DNA from: an uncultured SAR86 cluster bacterium
GTDB lineage: Bacteria; Pseudomonadota; Gammaproteobacteria; Magnimaribacterales; D2472
Direction: 5' to 3'
Assembly: GCA_902541175.1 (NCBI GenBank)
Contig: CACBPP010000001.1
Coordinates: 62,001 to 126,000 of the forward strand
DNA length: 64,000 nt
The position numbers and the translations under genes are program-made. Shown piece by piece: positions 45,224 through 55,273 of the stretch (position 1 is the first letter of the stretch; each line of letters opens with the position of its first letter). The notes under the pieces were generated by a model that saw only the letters and a program-made list of their open reading frames with translations, did not search any database and was not told the origin of the DNA.

Positions 45224-45602
45224 TAATTAATACTATTGCCTCTATTTCAACATTTACTCCAAGCGGGAGACCCGAAACCTCCACAGTGGCTCTTGCTGGA
45301 TATGGTTCAGAAAAATACTCTTTCATCATATCGTTAACAACTGCAAAATTACTTAAGTCAGTGAGAAAAATTGAAATCTTTACAATATCATCAAGACTAC
45401 ACCCCGCAGCTTCGCAAATACTTTTCACATTTTCTAAAACTTGTTTAGCCTGATCTTCTATTGATTGCGATACTAAGTCGCCAGTTTCAGGATCCAATGG
45501 TATTTGGCCAGATATAAACATTAAATTGCCTGCCTTTACTGCTTGAGAATATGGTCCAATTGCCTGAGGTGCATTCTTTGTCGAAATAATTTCTTTTGTC
45601 AT
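45216..45602 (-). CDS. ridA: RidA family enamine/imine deaminase
   Basis: Detoxifies reactive 2-aminoacrylate-type enamines. The 128-residue protein has the family text APQAIGPYSQAVKAGNLMFISGQ, ILENVKSICEAAGCSLDDIVK-like helices, and the signature YPARATVEVSGLPLGVNVEIEAIV with the key Arg. spoT upstream and ridA is a conserved gammaproteobacterial order. Confidence 0.96.
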   Translation of the reverse strand: MTKEIISTKNAPQAIGPYSQAVKAGNLMFISGQIPLDPETGDLVSQSIEDQAKQVLENVKSICEAAGCSLDDIVKISIFLTDLSNFAVVNDMMKEYFSEPYPARATVEVSGLPLGVNVEIEAIVLING

Positions 45603-45637
45603 CTTAATATTCTCCCTATAAAAAATACTCTATTCTA

Positions 45638-47821
45638 CTACTTATCATTAATATTTCTTTTACAACTTGTTGTAAATTTTAACGATCTCACCTTTTGCAT
45701 AACACTTTTAAGTTCTTCTTTGTTTTTAACTTCAATTTGTATCTCAAATCCTGCAAACTTTTTATCAATTGTTTTTGTATTTACAGATCCTATATTTATA
45801 CCTGATTTGGCAAATACAGAACCTAAATCTGATAAAACTCCAACTTTATCTTCAGTGCTTACATCGATTTTAACTTTATAAGAATGCTCTTTCTTATTTT
45901 CTCCCCATATAGCGGGCATATATCTTGGATCTTTATTTAAAAAAGGTTTTACCTGTTTACATTTTTGATTATGAATAACCATGCCTCTTTCAGTATCAGA
46001 GTGGGCAACAACTTCATCTCCGTAGACTGGGAAGCAGCACTTTGCAAATCTAACTGTCACACTTTCAATTTTATTATCAAGAATTAAGACTGGCTTTGGT
46101 TCTTTTATTCCTTCTCTTATTTGAAGTCCTGAATAAAATCTTTCTGCAATGATACTACCAGTTCTTTTTCCAAGTCCAAGATCAGTAAGAAGTTTATTAA
46201 GAGAGGTTACACCTATGGAGTCGAGGATCTTCTTTAGTGAGTTTCCTCTATATTCCTTCAAACTGGATCCAGCTCTTTTAAGCTCAGTTTCGAGCATGAC
46301 TTTACCGGCTTTTCTTGCATCAGATGCTTTTTGTTTTCTTAGTCTAGACCGAATTGCACTTCTAGCCTTGCTTGTTGCTACATAATTTAACCAAGATGGA
46401 TCTAGGTAAGGTTCTTTTTTGGATGTAATAATCTCAACAGTTTGTCCTGACTCTAACTCAATGTTCAAAGGAACTTCACTTCTATTTACTTTACATCCAA
46501 TAATTGTGTCACCTAGATCAGTGTGAACCTCATATGCAAAATCTATTGGTGTTGAGCCCCTTCTTAGAGCGTAAATATCACCTTTTGGTGAGAATAAGAA
46601 AACCTCATCTGAACTAAGGTCTGTCTTAATGGATTGAGCAAATTCTGATGGATCATTAGTTTTCTTTTGAAGATCTGCTAATCCCAATAGCCACCTTGAA
46701 GCTCTTAGTTCTGATCCTTGTTTTTTATCATCAGTTTTATACTGCCAATGCGCTGCAATACCAAAGTTTGCAATCTCTGCCATGTTTCTAGTTTGAATCT
46801 GAACTTCAATAGGAAAAGCATTTAATGCTAACAAACTAGTATGAAGAGCTTGGTAGCCATTACTTTTGGGGATAGCGATATAGTCCTTAAATCTATTTTC
46901 TATCGGGGAGAAATAGTTATGGATAATACCTAGAGATCTGTAACACTCGTCGATAGAATCAACTAATATTCTGAATCCATAAACATCTAATATTTCAGAA
47001 AATGGCTTATGTTTGGATTTAATTTTTCTATAAATACTATAAATATTTTTCTCTCTTCCTTTTACTCCCACTTGCTCAATTCCGTTTGATTTAAGCTTAC
47101 GTTTGAGCTCCTTTCTTATTTTTGAAATTATTCTTTTTCTTCCACCACTTGATTTATTGATTGCACTTTCTAGCATAGATGCTCTGAGTGGATGAATGCA
47201 TCTAAATGCGAGATCCTCCAACTCAGATCTAATTTCCTGCATACCTATTCTTAAAGCTAAAGGTCCATATAATTCTATTGTCTCTTTAGACTTCAATATT
47301 TGTTTAGATCTTGGAAGATGTTCAATAGTGCGCATGTTGTGAAGGCGATCACATATTTTTACGAGAATTACTCTAACGTCTCTAGACATTGCGAGCATCA
47401 TTTTTTGAAGATTATTAGCATCTCTATCTGATCGACTAGTTATATCAAGCTTTCCAAGCTTGCTAACGCCATCCACTATATTTGCAACATCACTTCCAAA
47501 TATATCTACCAAGTTCTTTTTAGAAACATCACAATCTTCTAACACATCATGCATTAAAGCTGCGCAGATAGAATCTGGATCCATTTTTAAATCCAATAAT
47601 ATTGTTGCAACTGCAAGAGGATGAGTAATATATTTTGATCCATCCATTCTGTCTTGGCCATCATGAGCATAGAAGGCTAAAGAATATGCGGTCTGGATTT
47701 TTTTTATTTCGTCTTTATTAAGGTATTGTTTTGCGCTTTTATAAAATTTTGCTGGTAACCTTAATAGGTTTGCTTCGTTGAAATTTTCTAATAATATGTT
47801 TGGGAGCACATGTTCGCTCAA
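45638..47821 (-). CDS. spoT: Bifunctional (p)ppGpp synthetase/hydrolase SpoT
   Basis: Stringent-response enzyme. The 727-residue protein has an intact HD hydrolase domain (YITHPLAVATILLDL, AALMHDVLEDC, KICDRLHNMRTI), a synthetase domain (DVYGFRILVDSIDECYRSLGII, NGYQALHTSLLA), then TGS (LFSPKGDIYALRRGSTPIDFAYEVHTDLG), a helical/zinc-type region and a C-terminal ACT domain. The functional HD motif distinguishes it from RelA. rpoZ lies 20 bp upstream. Confidence 0.97.
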   Translation of the reverse strand: MSEHVLPNILLENFNEANLLRLPAKFYKSAKQYLNKDEIKKIQTAYSLAFYAHDGQDRMDGSKYITHPLAVATILLDLKMDPDSICAALMHDVLEDCDVSKKNLVDIFGSDVANIVDGVSKLGKLDITSRSDRDANNLQKMMLAMSRDVRVILVKICDRLHNMRTIEHLPRSKQILKSKETIELYGPLALRIGMQEIRSELEDLAFRCIHPLRASMLESAINKSSGGRKRIISKIRKELKRKLKSNGIEQVGVKGREKNIYSIYRKIKSKHKPFSEILDVYGFRILVDSIDECYRSLGIIHNYFSPIENRFKDYIAIPKSNGYQALHTSLLALNAFPIEVQIQTRNMAEIANFGIAAHWQYKTDDKKQGSELRASRWLLGLADLQKKTNDPSEFAQSIKTDLSSDEVFLFSPKGDIYALRRGSTPIDFAYEVHTDLGDTIIGCKVNRSEVPLNIELESGQTVEIITSKKEPYLDPSWLNYVATSKARSAIRSRLRKQKASDARKAGKVMLETELKRAGSSLKEYRGNSLKKILDSIGVTSLNKLLTDLGLGKRTGSIIAERFYSGLQIREGIKEPKPVLILDNKIESVTVRFAKCCFPVYGDEVVAHSDTERGMVIHNQKCKQVKPFLNKDPRYMPAIWGENKKEHSYKVKIDVSTEDKVGVLSDLGSVFAKSGINIGSVNTKTIDKKFAGFEIQIEVKNKEELKSVMQKVRSLKFTTSCKRNINDK

Positions 47822-47841
47822 GATAACCCCCCTATAGTCAT

Positions 47842-48111
47842 CTATCCTATGTTTTCGTCTTCTTTATTGCTTGGAGCAGAGAATTCATCTAACAATACAT
47901 CTTCCTCGAGAGTTTTTTCAAGAGTTTCTCTATCAAGAAGCCCTTCTTCAATCTCTCTTAATGCTACTAATGTTGGCTTATCATTATCCCACTCAACCAA
48001 AGGATCTCGACTTGTAGTCGATAATTGTCTTGCCCTTTTTGAAGCCATAAGTATTAAATCAAATCTACTAGGAATTTTTTCCAAACAATCTTCTACTGTA
48101 ATTCTTGCCAT
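47842..48111 (-). CDS. rpoZ: RNA polymerase omega subunit
   Basis: An 89-residue omega subunit that aids RNA polymerase assembly and forms a ppGpp site. It begins [20 protein letters not shown], then [33 protein letters not shown]. The order gmk-rpoZ-spoT is the classic gammaproteobacterial arrangement, linking polymerase and ppGpp genes. Confidence 0.97.
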   Translation of the reverse strand: MARITVEDCLEKIPSRFDLILMASKRARQLSTTSRDPLVEWDNDKPTLVALREIEEGLLDRETLEKTLEEDVLLDEFSAPSNKEDENIG

Positions 48112-48154
48112 TTATTAATCTCCTGGGACGAGTATTCTAATTCTAATCACCCCA

Positions 48155-48775
48155 TTAATCCAATAAATCTTTCAATATATTTTTATTATAAGTTTCATTA
48201 TATTCATAATTCTTATCAAAGATAATAGAAGTTATATCATTAAAAGCTCTATTAAAATCATCATTTAAAACAATATAATCAAAATGTTTAGCATGCTTTA
48301 ATTCTTTTATTGCATTTTCCATTCTTCTATTAATAACATCATCAGCATCTAGACCTCTTAAGATTAATCTCTTTTTTAATTCGTCTAATGATGGAGGGAT
48401 AATAAAAATTGAAATAACTTCTTTAATTGAGTTACTAATTTGAATAAATCCTTGAACGTCAATATCTAAGACAACGCTGATATTATTCTCTAGCTTCTCT
48501 TCAACAAAAGCTTTAAGAGTCCCGTATTGATGTCCATGAACATCAGCACTCTCAATAAATGCATCTTTTTTCTTAAGATCATTAAACTCATTATCAGTTA
48601 TAAAAAAATAATCTTTGCCATGAGTTTCTCCTTCTCTTGGTGATCTTGTTGTCGCAGATACTGATAATTCTATATTCTCATTATTACTAATGATTTCTTT
48701 TATAAGAGACGACTTGCCGGCACCTGAAGGAGCTGCAAAAACAATTAACTCTCCTTTTTTTAAATCATTCAACAT
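48155..48775 (-). CDS. gmk: Guanylate kinase
   Basis: Phosphorylates GMP to GDP. The 206-residue protein has a P-loop FAAPSGAGKSSLIKEI, the GMP-binding SVSATTRSPREGETHGKDYFF, VVLDIDVQG and LILRGLDADDVINRRM. Length matches the family. It overlaps yicC by 11 bp at its 5' end and is followed by rpoZ after 43 bp. Confidence 0.98.
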   Translation of the reverse strand: MLNDLKKGELIVFAAPSGAGKSSLIKEIISNNENIELSVSATTRSPREGETHGKDYFFITDNEFNDLKKKDAFIESADVHGHQYGTLKAFVEEKLENNISVVLDIDVQGFIQISNSIKEVISIFIIPPSLDELKKRLILRGLDADDVINRRMENAIKELKHAKHFDYIVLNDDFNRAFNDITSIIFDKNYEYNETYNKNILKDLLD

Positions 48776-49613
48776 TTTGAGTTTGCTCTCTCATTTCTTC
48801 AATAAGTAACTTCATATCAAGAGCATAATTTTTTAGCTTTGAGTCGTCGATTTTTACTGCAAGAGTATTTGACTCTCTAAAAAGCTCTTGCAATATAAAA
48901 TCTATTTTCTTCCCACTCGATGTTTTCTTTGTTAGCTCTTCATTTATTGTTTTCGTATGAAAAAAAATTCTATCTAATTCCTCTGAAATATCATGTTTCA
49001 AAGCAAGCATAGCAACCTCTTGATCCAATCTAGTTTCGTCAAAATCTTCTATAAGATTTTTTATTTTATTTTTATAATTTTTTATTCTTTTATTAAGAGT
49101 TTTTTTCTCCATATTCTGAATACTTCGAGCAATCTTTTCTATGCCCTTAGTTTTTTTAGATAATACGTTTTCAATCTTTTTTCCTTCTTTAAATCTTGAA
49201 TTAATAAATTCTTTTAAGGCAGTATTAAAGTTATTTTTGATTAGTTTCTTATTGATACTTTGAGACGTTTCTATATTAAAAATTCCTGACACATCTTTTA
49301 TATCTGAAAAATTTAAGTCTACTCTATTTCCAAGTGCTTCTTTTAATGAACTTTCAAGCATTCTAAGAAGTTTTTTATTAATATCATATTTTGTTTTTGA
49401 GGATGATTTTGCTTTTATCTTTACCTCTATTTTGCCTCTATTTATATTTTTAGATATTGCTTCCCTAATGAAGTCTTCTAAATCATTACTCAAGTTATTA
49501 GATTTTATTGATAGTTCTAAAAATCTATGATTTACACCTCTAATTTCAATTGAGATATTGGACGTTTTATCAAAAGATTCAGACAAACCGAACCCAGTCA
49601 TGCTACTAATCAT
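48765..49613 (-). CDS. yicC: YicC/YloC family endoribonuclease
   Basis: A 282-residue YicC-family protein. It starts MISSMTGFGLSE and contains IEIRGVNHRFLELSIKS, a basic coiled region with many Lys, and the conserved C-terminus SGKKIDFILQELFRESNTLAVK followed by MKLLIEEMREQTQNVE. Family members cut RNA in E. coli, notably destabilising the sRNA RyhB. It is usually found near gmk or rph, and both are in this window. Confidence 0.95.
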   Translation of the reverse strand: MISSMTGFGLSESFDKTSNISIEIRGVNHRFLELSIKSNNLSNDLEDFIREAISKNINRGKIEVKIKAKSSSKTKYDINKKLLRMLESSLKEALGNRVDLNFSDIKDVSGIFNIETSQSINKKLIKNNFNTALKEFINSRFKEGKKIENVLSKKTKGIEKIARSIQNMEKKTLNKRIKNYKNKIKNLIEDFDETRLDQEVAMLALKHDISEELDRIFFHTKTINEELTKKTSSGKKIDFILQELFRESNTLAVKIDDSKLKNYALDMKLLIEEMREQTQNVE

Positions 49614-49645
49614 TTAAACATTGTATTTTGCATAAGAGTTGAGTT

Positions 49646-50321
49646 CTAGTCGTATTCATCAAAAATAAAGCCTAAACTCTTCAATTTTGAATTTGAGATA
49701 TTACCATGTTCGTCATTTCTATCTTCTGCACAATTAAATATCTCATGTTCTTCTGAATTAAATTCGTTCTCTATAAAGAATCTAATAATATTTGCAGCAT
49801 TATTTCTGTGTAAGTAATTTGCAAACTTTCTTTCAGATACTTTTTGATAGAGACCAGCAAATCTTAAAATTATTAGGTTTTTGCCATAATTTTTTATTTG
49901 GTTATTTTCATAGTTAACTAGAGTTTTGCTCCTAAAATCATCTTCGCTTAAAGGATCTGATTCCATGAAGATGCCGGACTTATTATTTCCGTAAACTCTT
50001 GTTGATGAGATGGTTATAAATTTTTTTATATGATAATTCACTAGTCAATCTAAAAACATTTTCTGAGGAATTGATAAAACCTTTTTTGTATCCATCTTCG
50101 TCAAACGAGCTTGGTTTTGGTATAAAAATTATTGAATCATATTCAGTTATATTTAATTTTGGAATCTCCTTTGATAACCAGTCCCATTTGATATGGTTTT
50201 TTATATCTGATTTTTGATTACCTCTCGATATTGAGTACAACTCATATTCATTATCCTTGATAATATGACTAATTCTTTTAGCAATATCACCAAAGCCTAT
50301 TATGAGAACATTTTTTTTCAT
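49646..50321 (-). pseudogene. NAD-dependent epimerase/dehydratase-like gene, split by a frameshift
   Basis: Two overlapping ORFs (49983-50321 and 49646-50041) together make one YeeZ-like nucleotide-sugar epimerase homolog of about 224 residues. The first gives the Rossmann start VLIIGFGDIAKRIS; the second gives KFITISSTRVYG, which holds the catalytic Thr/Tyr strand, and ILRFAGLY. Removing one A from an A7 run (T7 at 50021-50027 on the plus strand) joins them as SYKKFITISSTRVYG. It may be a sequencing error, a real disruption, or a slippage site. Located between yicC and hppA. Confidence 0.75.
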
Positions 50322-50340
50322 GTGGTACTTACATTAACTC

Positions 50341-50372
50341 AAAAAAAATCCAGGGCTGCAACCCTGGATTTT
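50341..50372 (-). terminator. Rho-independent terminator of hppA
   Basis: A perfect 11-bp stem (AAAATCCAGGG / CCCTGGATTTT) with a 6-nt loop lies 15 bp after the hppA stop. On the minus strand it is followed by a run of eight T. The stem is AT-flanked on both sides, so it could act weakly in the other direction too. Confidence 0.9.
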
Positions 50373-50387
50373 ATTACGTTAAAAAAT

Positions 50388-52370
50388 TTATATGCTTAAT
50401 AATGGCGCAATTACAAGACTAACTATAGCCATTACATTTATTAAAATATTCATTGATGGTCCTGACGTATCTTTAAAAGGATCGCCTACTGTATCGCCTA
50501 CTACAGCTGCTGCGTGAGTATCAGAACCTTTTCCACCTAGGTTGCCCTTCTCAACATATTTTTTTGCATTATCCCAAGCACCTCCTGCATTCGCCATCAT
50601 AAGTGCGAGAGATACACATCCTAACAGCCCACCAGCGAGCATGCCTCCTAAAGCTTGAGCACCAAGACCAAAACCAACAATAGCTGGCATAGAAACTGCA
50701 ATTACTCCTGGTAACATCATTTTCTTTAATGCAGCTTTGGTTGCTATCTCAACACATTTTTCAGAGTCAGGCTCAGCTGTGCCTTCCATTAAGCCAGAGA
50801 TTTCTCTAAATTGTCTTCTGATCTCATTAATCATTTCAAATGCTGCATCACCAACAGCCGTCATTGTTATTGAAGAAACTAAAAACGGTATACAAACTCC
50901 AATAAACATTCCAACTAAAACAATTGGCTCTGTAAGTGCTAACGAAAATTCAGGATTTGCTACACCTACTACAGCTGAAAAAGCTGAAATTATTGCTAAA
51001 GCAGCTAACGCTGCAGCTCCAATTGCAAAACCTTTTCCGATTGCAGCAGTAGTATTTCCTAATTCATCAAGAGAGTCTGTAATTTCTCTTACTTCCTCAC
51101 CCATACCTGACATTTCAGCTATGCCGCCAGCATTGTCAGCAACCGGTCCATATGCATCTATTGCCATAGTTATTCCAACAGTAGCAAGCATACCAACAGC
51201 AGCAATTCCTACACCATAAATACCGGATAGTTGAGTTGAAGCAAGGATGATGCCTGCTAGAATAATAATAGGTACCACAACTGATTGCATTCCTACTGAT
51301 AAGCCTGAAATCATTACAGTTGCAGAACCTGTTTCTCCTGATTCAGCAATTTTCTTTACCGGACCTCCACCTGTGTAATATTCTGTAATAAGTCCAATCA
51401 ATACACCGCCAACAGCTCCAGCAATAACACACCACCATACATTCATTCCAACTCCGTCAAAAGAATTAATTATGAAATACGCCATAGCCACAAATATTAC
51501 TGGCGCTAAAAGAGTTCCAGATCTCAATGCACTTGCAGGTGCTTTTGCTGACTGAAGCTTAACTATAAATATTCCGATTATTGAAGCTATTAAACCAGTC
51601 GCAGCTAAAGCCAGTGGAAGCATCATCATATCTTGGTTTCCAAGCGTATAAGCTATTGCTATTGATGCAATCATGGAGCCGCAATATGACTCAAATATAT
51701 CTGAACCCATTCCAGCAACATCACCAACATTATCACCAACATTATCGGCAATAACGCCTGGATTTCTTGGATCATCTTCAGGAATACCAGCTTCAATCTT
51801 ACCAACGAGATCAGCTCCAACATCTGCACTCTTTGTAAAAATACCTCCACCTACTCTGGAAAAAAGTGCTACAACAGATGCTCCCATAGCAAAACCTTCA
51901 AGCTTATGAGGATCAATTTCAGCTGGGATATAGAAATAATATAATCCACCTAAACCAATGAGACCCAATGATGCAACACATAGACCCATTATAGAACCAC
52001 CATAAAAAGAAACCGATAAAGCTGCTGCTGGACCATCTTTTTGAGCTGCAGTTGCAGTTCTAACATTTGCTTTAGTAGCTGCATACATACCAATAAAACC
52101 TGCAACAGATGAGCATATTGCTCCAACAACAATAGAAATTGCTGTATAAGGTCCCAATGCATACCATGCTAGTAATACTATTACCGCGATAAATATGGAT
52201 AAATATTTATACTCTGTTTTCATGAAAGCGAGAGCTCCGGCATGAATCTGATCGCCTATTTTTTTTACGTTATCTTCGCCATCGGGATATTTCATGACAA
52301 GCTTATAAACAACAAATGCCATTATCATACCCAATATGCCAAGAGCTGGTGGAATGATTAAATTATCCAT
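50388..52370 (-). CDS. hppA: Membrane-bound pyrophosphatase (cation-pumping, K+-dependent type)
   Basis: Couples PPi hydrolysis to H+ or Na+ export across the inner membrane. I start it at ATG 52370 ([11 protein letters not shown]), giving 660 residues; the track's 52406 start adds a polar stretch that does not fit. Motifs: [40 protein letters not shown], and C-terminal [15 protein letters not shown]. The segment [10 protein letters not shown] has Ala where K+-independent enzymes have Lys, which indicates a K+-requiring enzyme. H+ versus Na+ specificity cannot be fixed by eye. Followed by a strong terminator. Confidence 0.96.
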   Translation of the reverse strand: MDNLIIPPALGILGMIMAFVVYKLVMKYPDGEDNVKKIGDQIHAGALAFMKTEYKYLSIFIAVIVLLAWYALGPYTAISIVVGAICSSVAGFIGMYAATKANVRTATAAQKDGPAAALSVSFYGGSIMGLCVASLGLIGLGGLYYFYIPAEIDPHKLEGFAMGASVVALFSRVGGGIFTKSADVGADLVGKIEAGIPEDDPRNPGVIADNVGDNVGDVAGMGSDIFESYCGSMIASIAIAYTLGNQDMMMLPLALAATGLIASIIGIFIVKLQSAKAPASALRSGTLLAPVIFVAMAYFIINSFDGVGMNVWWCVIAGAVGGVLIGLITEYYTGGGPVKKIAESGETGSATVMISGLSVGMQSVVVPIIILAGIILASTQLSGIYGVGIAAVGMLATVGITMAIDAYGPVADNAGGIAEMSGMGEEVREITDSLDELGNTTAAIGKGFAIGAAALAALAIISAFSAVVGVANPEFSLALTEPIVLVGMFIGVCIPFLVSSITMTAVGDAAFEMINEIRRQFREISGLMEGTAEPDSEKCVEIATKAALKKMMLPGVIAVSMPAIVGFGLGAQALGGMLAGGLLGCVSLALMMANAGGAWDNAKKYVEKGNLGGKGSDTHAAAVVGDTVGDPFKDTSGPSMNILINVMAIVSLVIAPLLSI

Positions 52371-52433
52371 ATAAAACCCCTTATTTTTAATAAAGCATTC
52401 TAGCAAATTATTCGAAACAAAAACGTTTTTTCT

Positions 52434-53690
52434 TTATTTATTAAATATGTTTTTGTCTAAAAGTTCTTCTGAATTTGCAACAACGCATGCCACCGCTGCA
52501 TCGCCAGAAACATTTACTGATGTTCTAATCATGTCGAGAATTCTATCAACCGCCAAGATTAATCCAATTGCATCGAGTGGAAGCCCTAATGAGCTCAAAA
52601 TAAGAGCTAATGTAATAGTTCCAGCAGATGGAACAGCAGCTGCTCCAATAGAAGCCACCATTGCAAGAAGAACTATTTGAATATATTCAATCATGGATAG
52701 ATCTACACCAACAGTGCTTGCAATAAACATAGTTGCCAGGCCCTGCATAATTGCAGTGCCATCCATATTTATTGTGGCTCCAACAGGAATTACGAATGAG
52801 GAAACGTCCTTTTTAACACCCAGTTCATCAGTTACCGTCTTAAGAGTAACTGGAATAGTTGCAGCACTTGATGATGTTGTAAACGCAAATAAAGCAACAT
52901 TTCTCATTTTTTTAAAGAAAATAATTGGATTTAAATTAGCAAATATTTTTAGTACTAATGAATATGTAAAAAATAAATGAAACAATAAAACGAAAATTAG
53001 TATCAAGACGTATTGAATTAAATCTCCAAAAATATTTAGCCCTTTATCCATTACATAACTACCCATCAAACAAAAAACACCAATTGGCGCAAAACTCATG
53101 ATGATTAAAACTATCTTCATAAAAACTATATTTAATCTTTCAAAATTTTTAGAAAGATTATCAGTAAGATTGTCAGTAAGATTTAGAGCGATGCCAAACA
53201 AAATACTTATGAAAACAATTCCCAACATATTATTTTCAACAAAAGCTCCAAAAATATTATTAGGAAAAACTTTTAAAACAGTATCATATAAACTGGCTTC
53301 GCCTGAGGGTGCGTTAAATGATGTAACTTCACCTTCATATCCAGAAATATTAAAAACCCATCCAAAAAATATTGCTATTACAACAGCAAAAGCGGTAGTT
53401 AATAAATAAAGCAGCACTGTTTTTGAGGCTATTGATCCAAGCTTAACCATGTTTGATAATGAAGAAATGCCAGAAACTAGAGAAAAGAAAACCAGAGGAA
53501 CTACTATTAACAAGAGTAGGTTCTTGAAAATTTGTCCGCCTAAGTTAAAAAGATATTTTTCTATGCCTAGAAAAACCGATTGAGAAATTGAATCTTGAAA
53601 ATAAAAGAAGATAGATGCTAAAAGTACACCTGAGAACATGCCCACCAAAACATTTCTTGTTAGATTTTTTGGAGGGTCTAATTGACTCAT
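52434..53690 (-). CDS. Dicarboxylate/amino acid:cation symporter (DAACS/SDF family)
   Basis: A 418-residue GltP/DctA-type secondary transporter. It has the serine-rich re-entrant loop FAFTTSSSAATIPVTLKTV, the substrate/cation motif GATINMDGTA, and the second hairpin AAAVPSAGTITLALIL ending near VDRILDMIRTSVNVSGDA. Likely substrates are glutamate, aspartate or C4-dicarboxylates. Its start codon overlaps the rubredoxin stop (ATGA), which is unusual for a transporter. Confidence 0.94.
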   Translation of the reverse strand: MSQLDPPKNLTRNVLVGMFSGVLLASIFFYFQDSISQSVFLGIEKYLFNLGGQIFKNLLLLIVVPLVFFSLVSGISSLSNMVKLGSIASKTVLLYLLTTAFAVVIAIFFGWVFNISGYEGEVTSFNAPSGEASLYDTVLKVFPNNIFGAFVENNMLGIVFISILFGIALNLTDNLTDNLSKNFERLNIVFMKIVLIIMSFAPIGVFCLMGSYVMDKGLNIFGDLIQYVLILIFVLLFHLFFTYSLVLKIFANLNPIIFFKKMRNVALFAFTTSSSAATIPVTLKTVTDELGVKKDVSSFVIPVGATINMDGTAIMQGLATMFIASTVGVDLSMIEYIQIVLLAMVASIGAAAVPSAGTITLALILSSLGLPLDAIGLILAVDRILDMIRTSVNVSGDAAVACVVANSEELLDKNIFNK

Positions 53691-53860
53691 GTTATCTCTA
53701 TCATATCAAAATCTTCTTTACCGACACCACACTCTGGACATAACCAATCTGCGGGAACATCTTCCCATGCGGTTCCAGGCTCAATTCCATCATCAGGCCA
53801 ACCTAATTCTTCATCATATATTAGTCCGCAGACAATACATTCCCATTTTTTATATTTCAT
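53687..53860 (-). CDS. Rubredoxin
   Basis: A 57-residue rubredoxin, missed by the ORF track because it is under 60 aa. It begins MKYKKWECIVCGLIYDEELG and has the two iron-binding CxxC pairs, CIVCG and CPECG, with the family's WEDVPADWLCPECGVGKEDF between and after. It is a small Fe(Cys)4 electron carrier, probably for an alkane hydroxylase-type or peroxide-reducing partner not in this window. It overlaps the symporter gene by 4 bp and is divergent from ubiC, as rubredoxin genes are in several gammaproteobacteria such as Pseudomonas. Confidence 0.95.
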   Translation of the reverse strand: MKYKKWECIVCGLIYDEELGWPDDGIEPGTAWEDVPADWLCPECGVGKEDFDMIEIT

Positions 53861-53930
53861 AAAGTGCTAAAAATTAAGTTATTTCGTTTATAACAAGGAG
53901 GCTATAATATCAGATTTAACCGTTAAATTA

Positions 53931-54422
53931 ATGAAGCTAAAGCAAAAATCTTCTTGGATAACTTATAAAGAAATGTTGAATATAGTCAAAAATGACTCTG
54001 TAAAGTCTTGGCTAACTGAAAATGGTCCAATTACAAAAAGGATTTCTGTAAATGAAGATTTCGAGTTAACTTTAATACGTGACGAAATTGATAAAGTTGA
54101 TGAAATGGATAAAAAATATTTAGATAACGAAGTTGGAGACATAAAGGTAAGAGAGGTTATCTTATTAGGCAATAAAATTCCCAAGGTTTACGCTAAATCA
54201 CTAATACCCATTAATACGATTGAAAATGGATTTTCTAAACTAGGAAGTCTGGGAACCAAACCTTTGGGAGACATCTTATTTGAAAAAAATATATTTAATA
54301 AGATTGAAGTTATTTATTCTACTTTCTCAGATGAAATTAGCATATTTTGGGGCAGAAAAACGAAGTACTTAGTTAAGAGCCTTCCCTTTTCAGTCATGGA
54401 AATTTTTTTATTAGAAGAATGA
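53931..54422 (+). CDS. ubiC: Chorismate lyase
   Basis: Releases pyruvate from chorismate to give 4-hydroxybenzoate, the first ubiquinone step. The 163-residue protein has SWLTENGPITKRISV, REVILLGNKIPKVYAKSLIPINTI with the conserved Arg, LGTKPLGDILFEK and the final FWGRKTKYLVKSLPFSVMEIFL. Length matches E. coli UbiC (165). It overlaps ubiA by 4 bp. Confidence 0.95.
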   Translation: MKLKQKSSWITYKEMLNIVKNDSVKSWLTENGPITKRISVNEDFELTLIRDEIDKVDEMDKKYLDNEVGDIKVREVILLGNKIPKVYAKSLIPINTIENGFSKLGSLGTKPLGDILFEKNIFNKIEVIYSTFSDEISIFWGRKTKYLVKSLPFSVMEIFLLEE

Positions 54423-55273
54423 TAAATAAAATTTACTCTTTTGTAGAGATTGCAAGACTTGATAAGCCGATAGGTATTTATCTTTTGCTTTGGCCGTCTT
54501 TATTAGGGTATGTGTTAGCAGGAATAAATTCAGAGCTAGAGTTTAAAAACTTTCTAATTGTGGTCTTTGGCTCTATCTTAGTTCGATCTTGTGGCTGTGT
54601 TATTAATGATATTAGTGACTATAAGATAGATAGGCTTGTAAAAAGAACTTTAAACAGGCCTCTCGCATTGGGTTCAATTTCTTTAATTGAAGCGTGGTTA
54701 TTTTTCCTAGCCTTAAGTGTTATGTCATTGTTGCTTTTGTTTGAAACAAATTCTCTTACTATAAAGATCTCTATATTTTTTGCTTTTTTAATAATTTTGT
54801 ACCCTCTTACAAAAAGATTCTTTGTTGCGCCACAGTTCATTCTTGGAATTACATTTGGATCTGGTTCAATTATTGCTTATTCACTTGAATCGAATATCTT
54901 CTCTATGTCACTAGCGATTTTATATTCTGGAATAATTGCGTGGATAATAAGTTTTGATACCTATTACGCTATGGAAGATAAAAATGATGACGAACAGATA
55001 GGTGTAAATTCTACAGCAATTTTATGGGGCAATAATTCAATAATATATTCGAAAATACTTCATATATTCTTTTACATGTGTCTTTTAACTGTAGGATTGA
55101 TTAATAATTTTTCATACCTTTTTTTCTTGTTCTTTTTCGTACTCATCTATCTTTTTTTTCATCAGTCAAGAATTATCAAAGAAGAGAAATATATCGAAGC
55201 ATTTAAAATTAATAATTGGGTTGGTATTGTGGCTCTTGCTAGTTTTACATTTGAAATAATTTACTTGGGTTAA
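54419..55273 (+). CDS. ubiA: 4-hydroxybenzoate polyprenyltransferase
   Basis: Membrane enzyme adding the isoprenoid tail to 4-hydroxybenzoate. The 284-residue, multi-helix protein begins with ARLDKPIGIYLLLWPSL. It carries the two Asp-rich motifs NDISDYKIDRLVKRTLNRPL and YAMEDKNDDEQIGVNSTA that bind Mg and the polyprenyl diphosphate. ubiC-ubiA adjacency is conserved. Confidence 0.97.
   Translation: MINKIYSFVEIARLDKPIGIYLLLWPSLLGYVLAGINSELEFKNFLIVVFGSILVRSCGCVINDISDYKIDRLVKRTLNRPLALGSISLIEAWLFFLALSVMSLLLLFETNSLTIKISIFFAFLIILYPLTKRFFVAPQFILGITFGSGSIIAYSLESNIFSMSLAILYSGIIAWIISFDTYYAMEDKNDDEQIGVNSTAILWGNNSIIYSKILHIFFYMCLLTVGLINNFSYLFFLFFFVLIYLFFHQSRIIKEEKYIEAFKINNWVGIVALASFTFEIIYLG

Noticed and set aside
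50737-51219. 160-aa plus-strand ORF
   Set aside because: Shadow on the opposite strand of hppA; low-complexity Ala/Ile/Pro-rich translation and no ribosome site.
53682-53870. 62-aa plus-strand ORF
   Set aside because: Antisense shadow of the rubredoxin gene.
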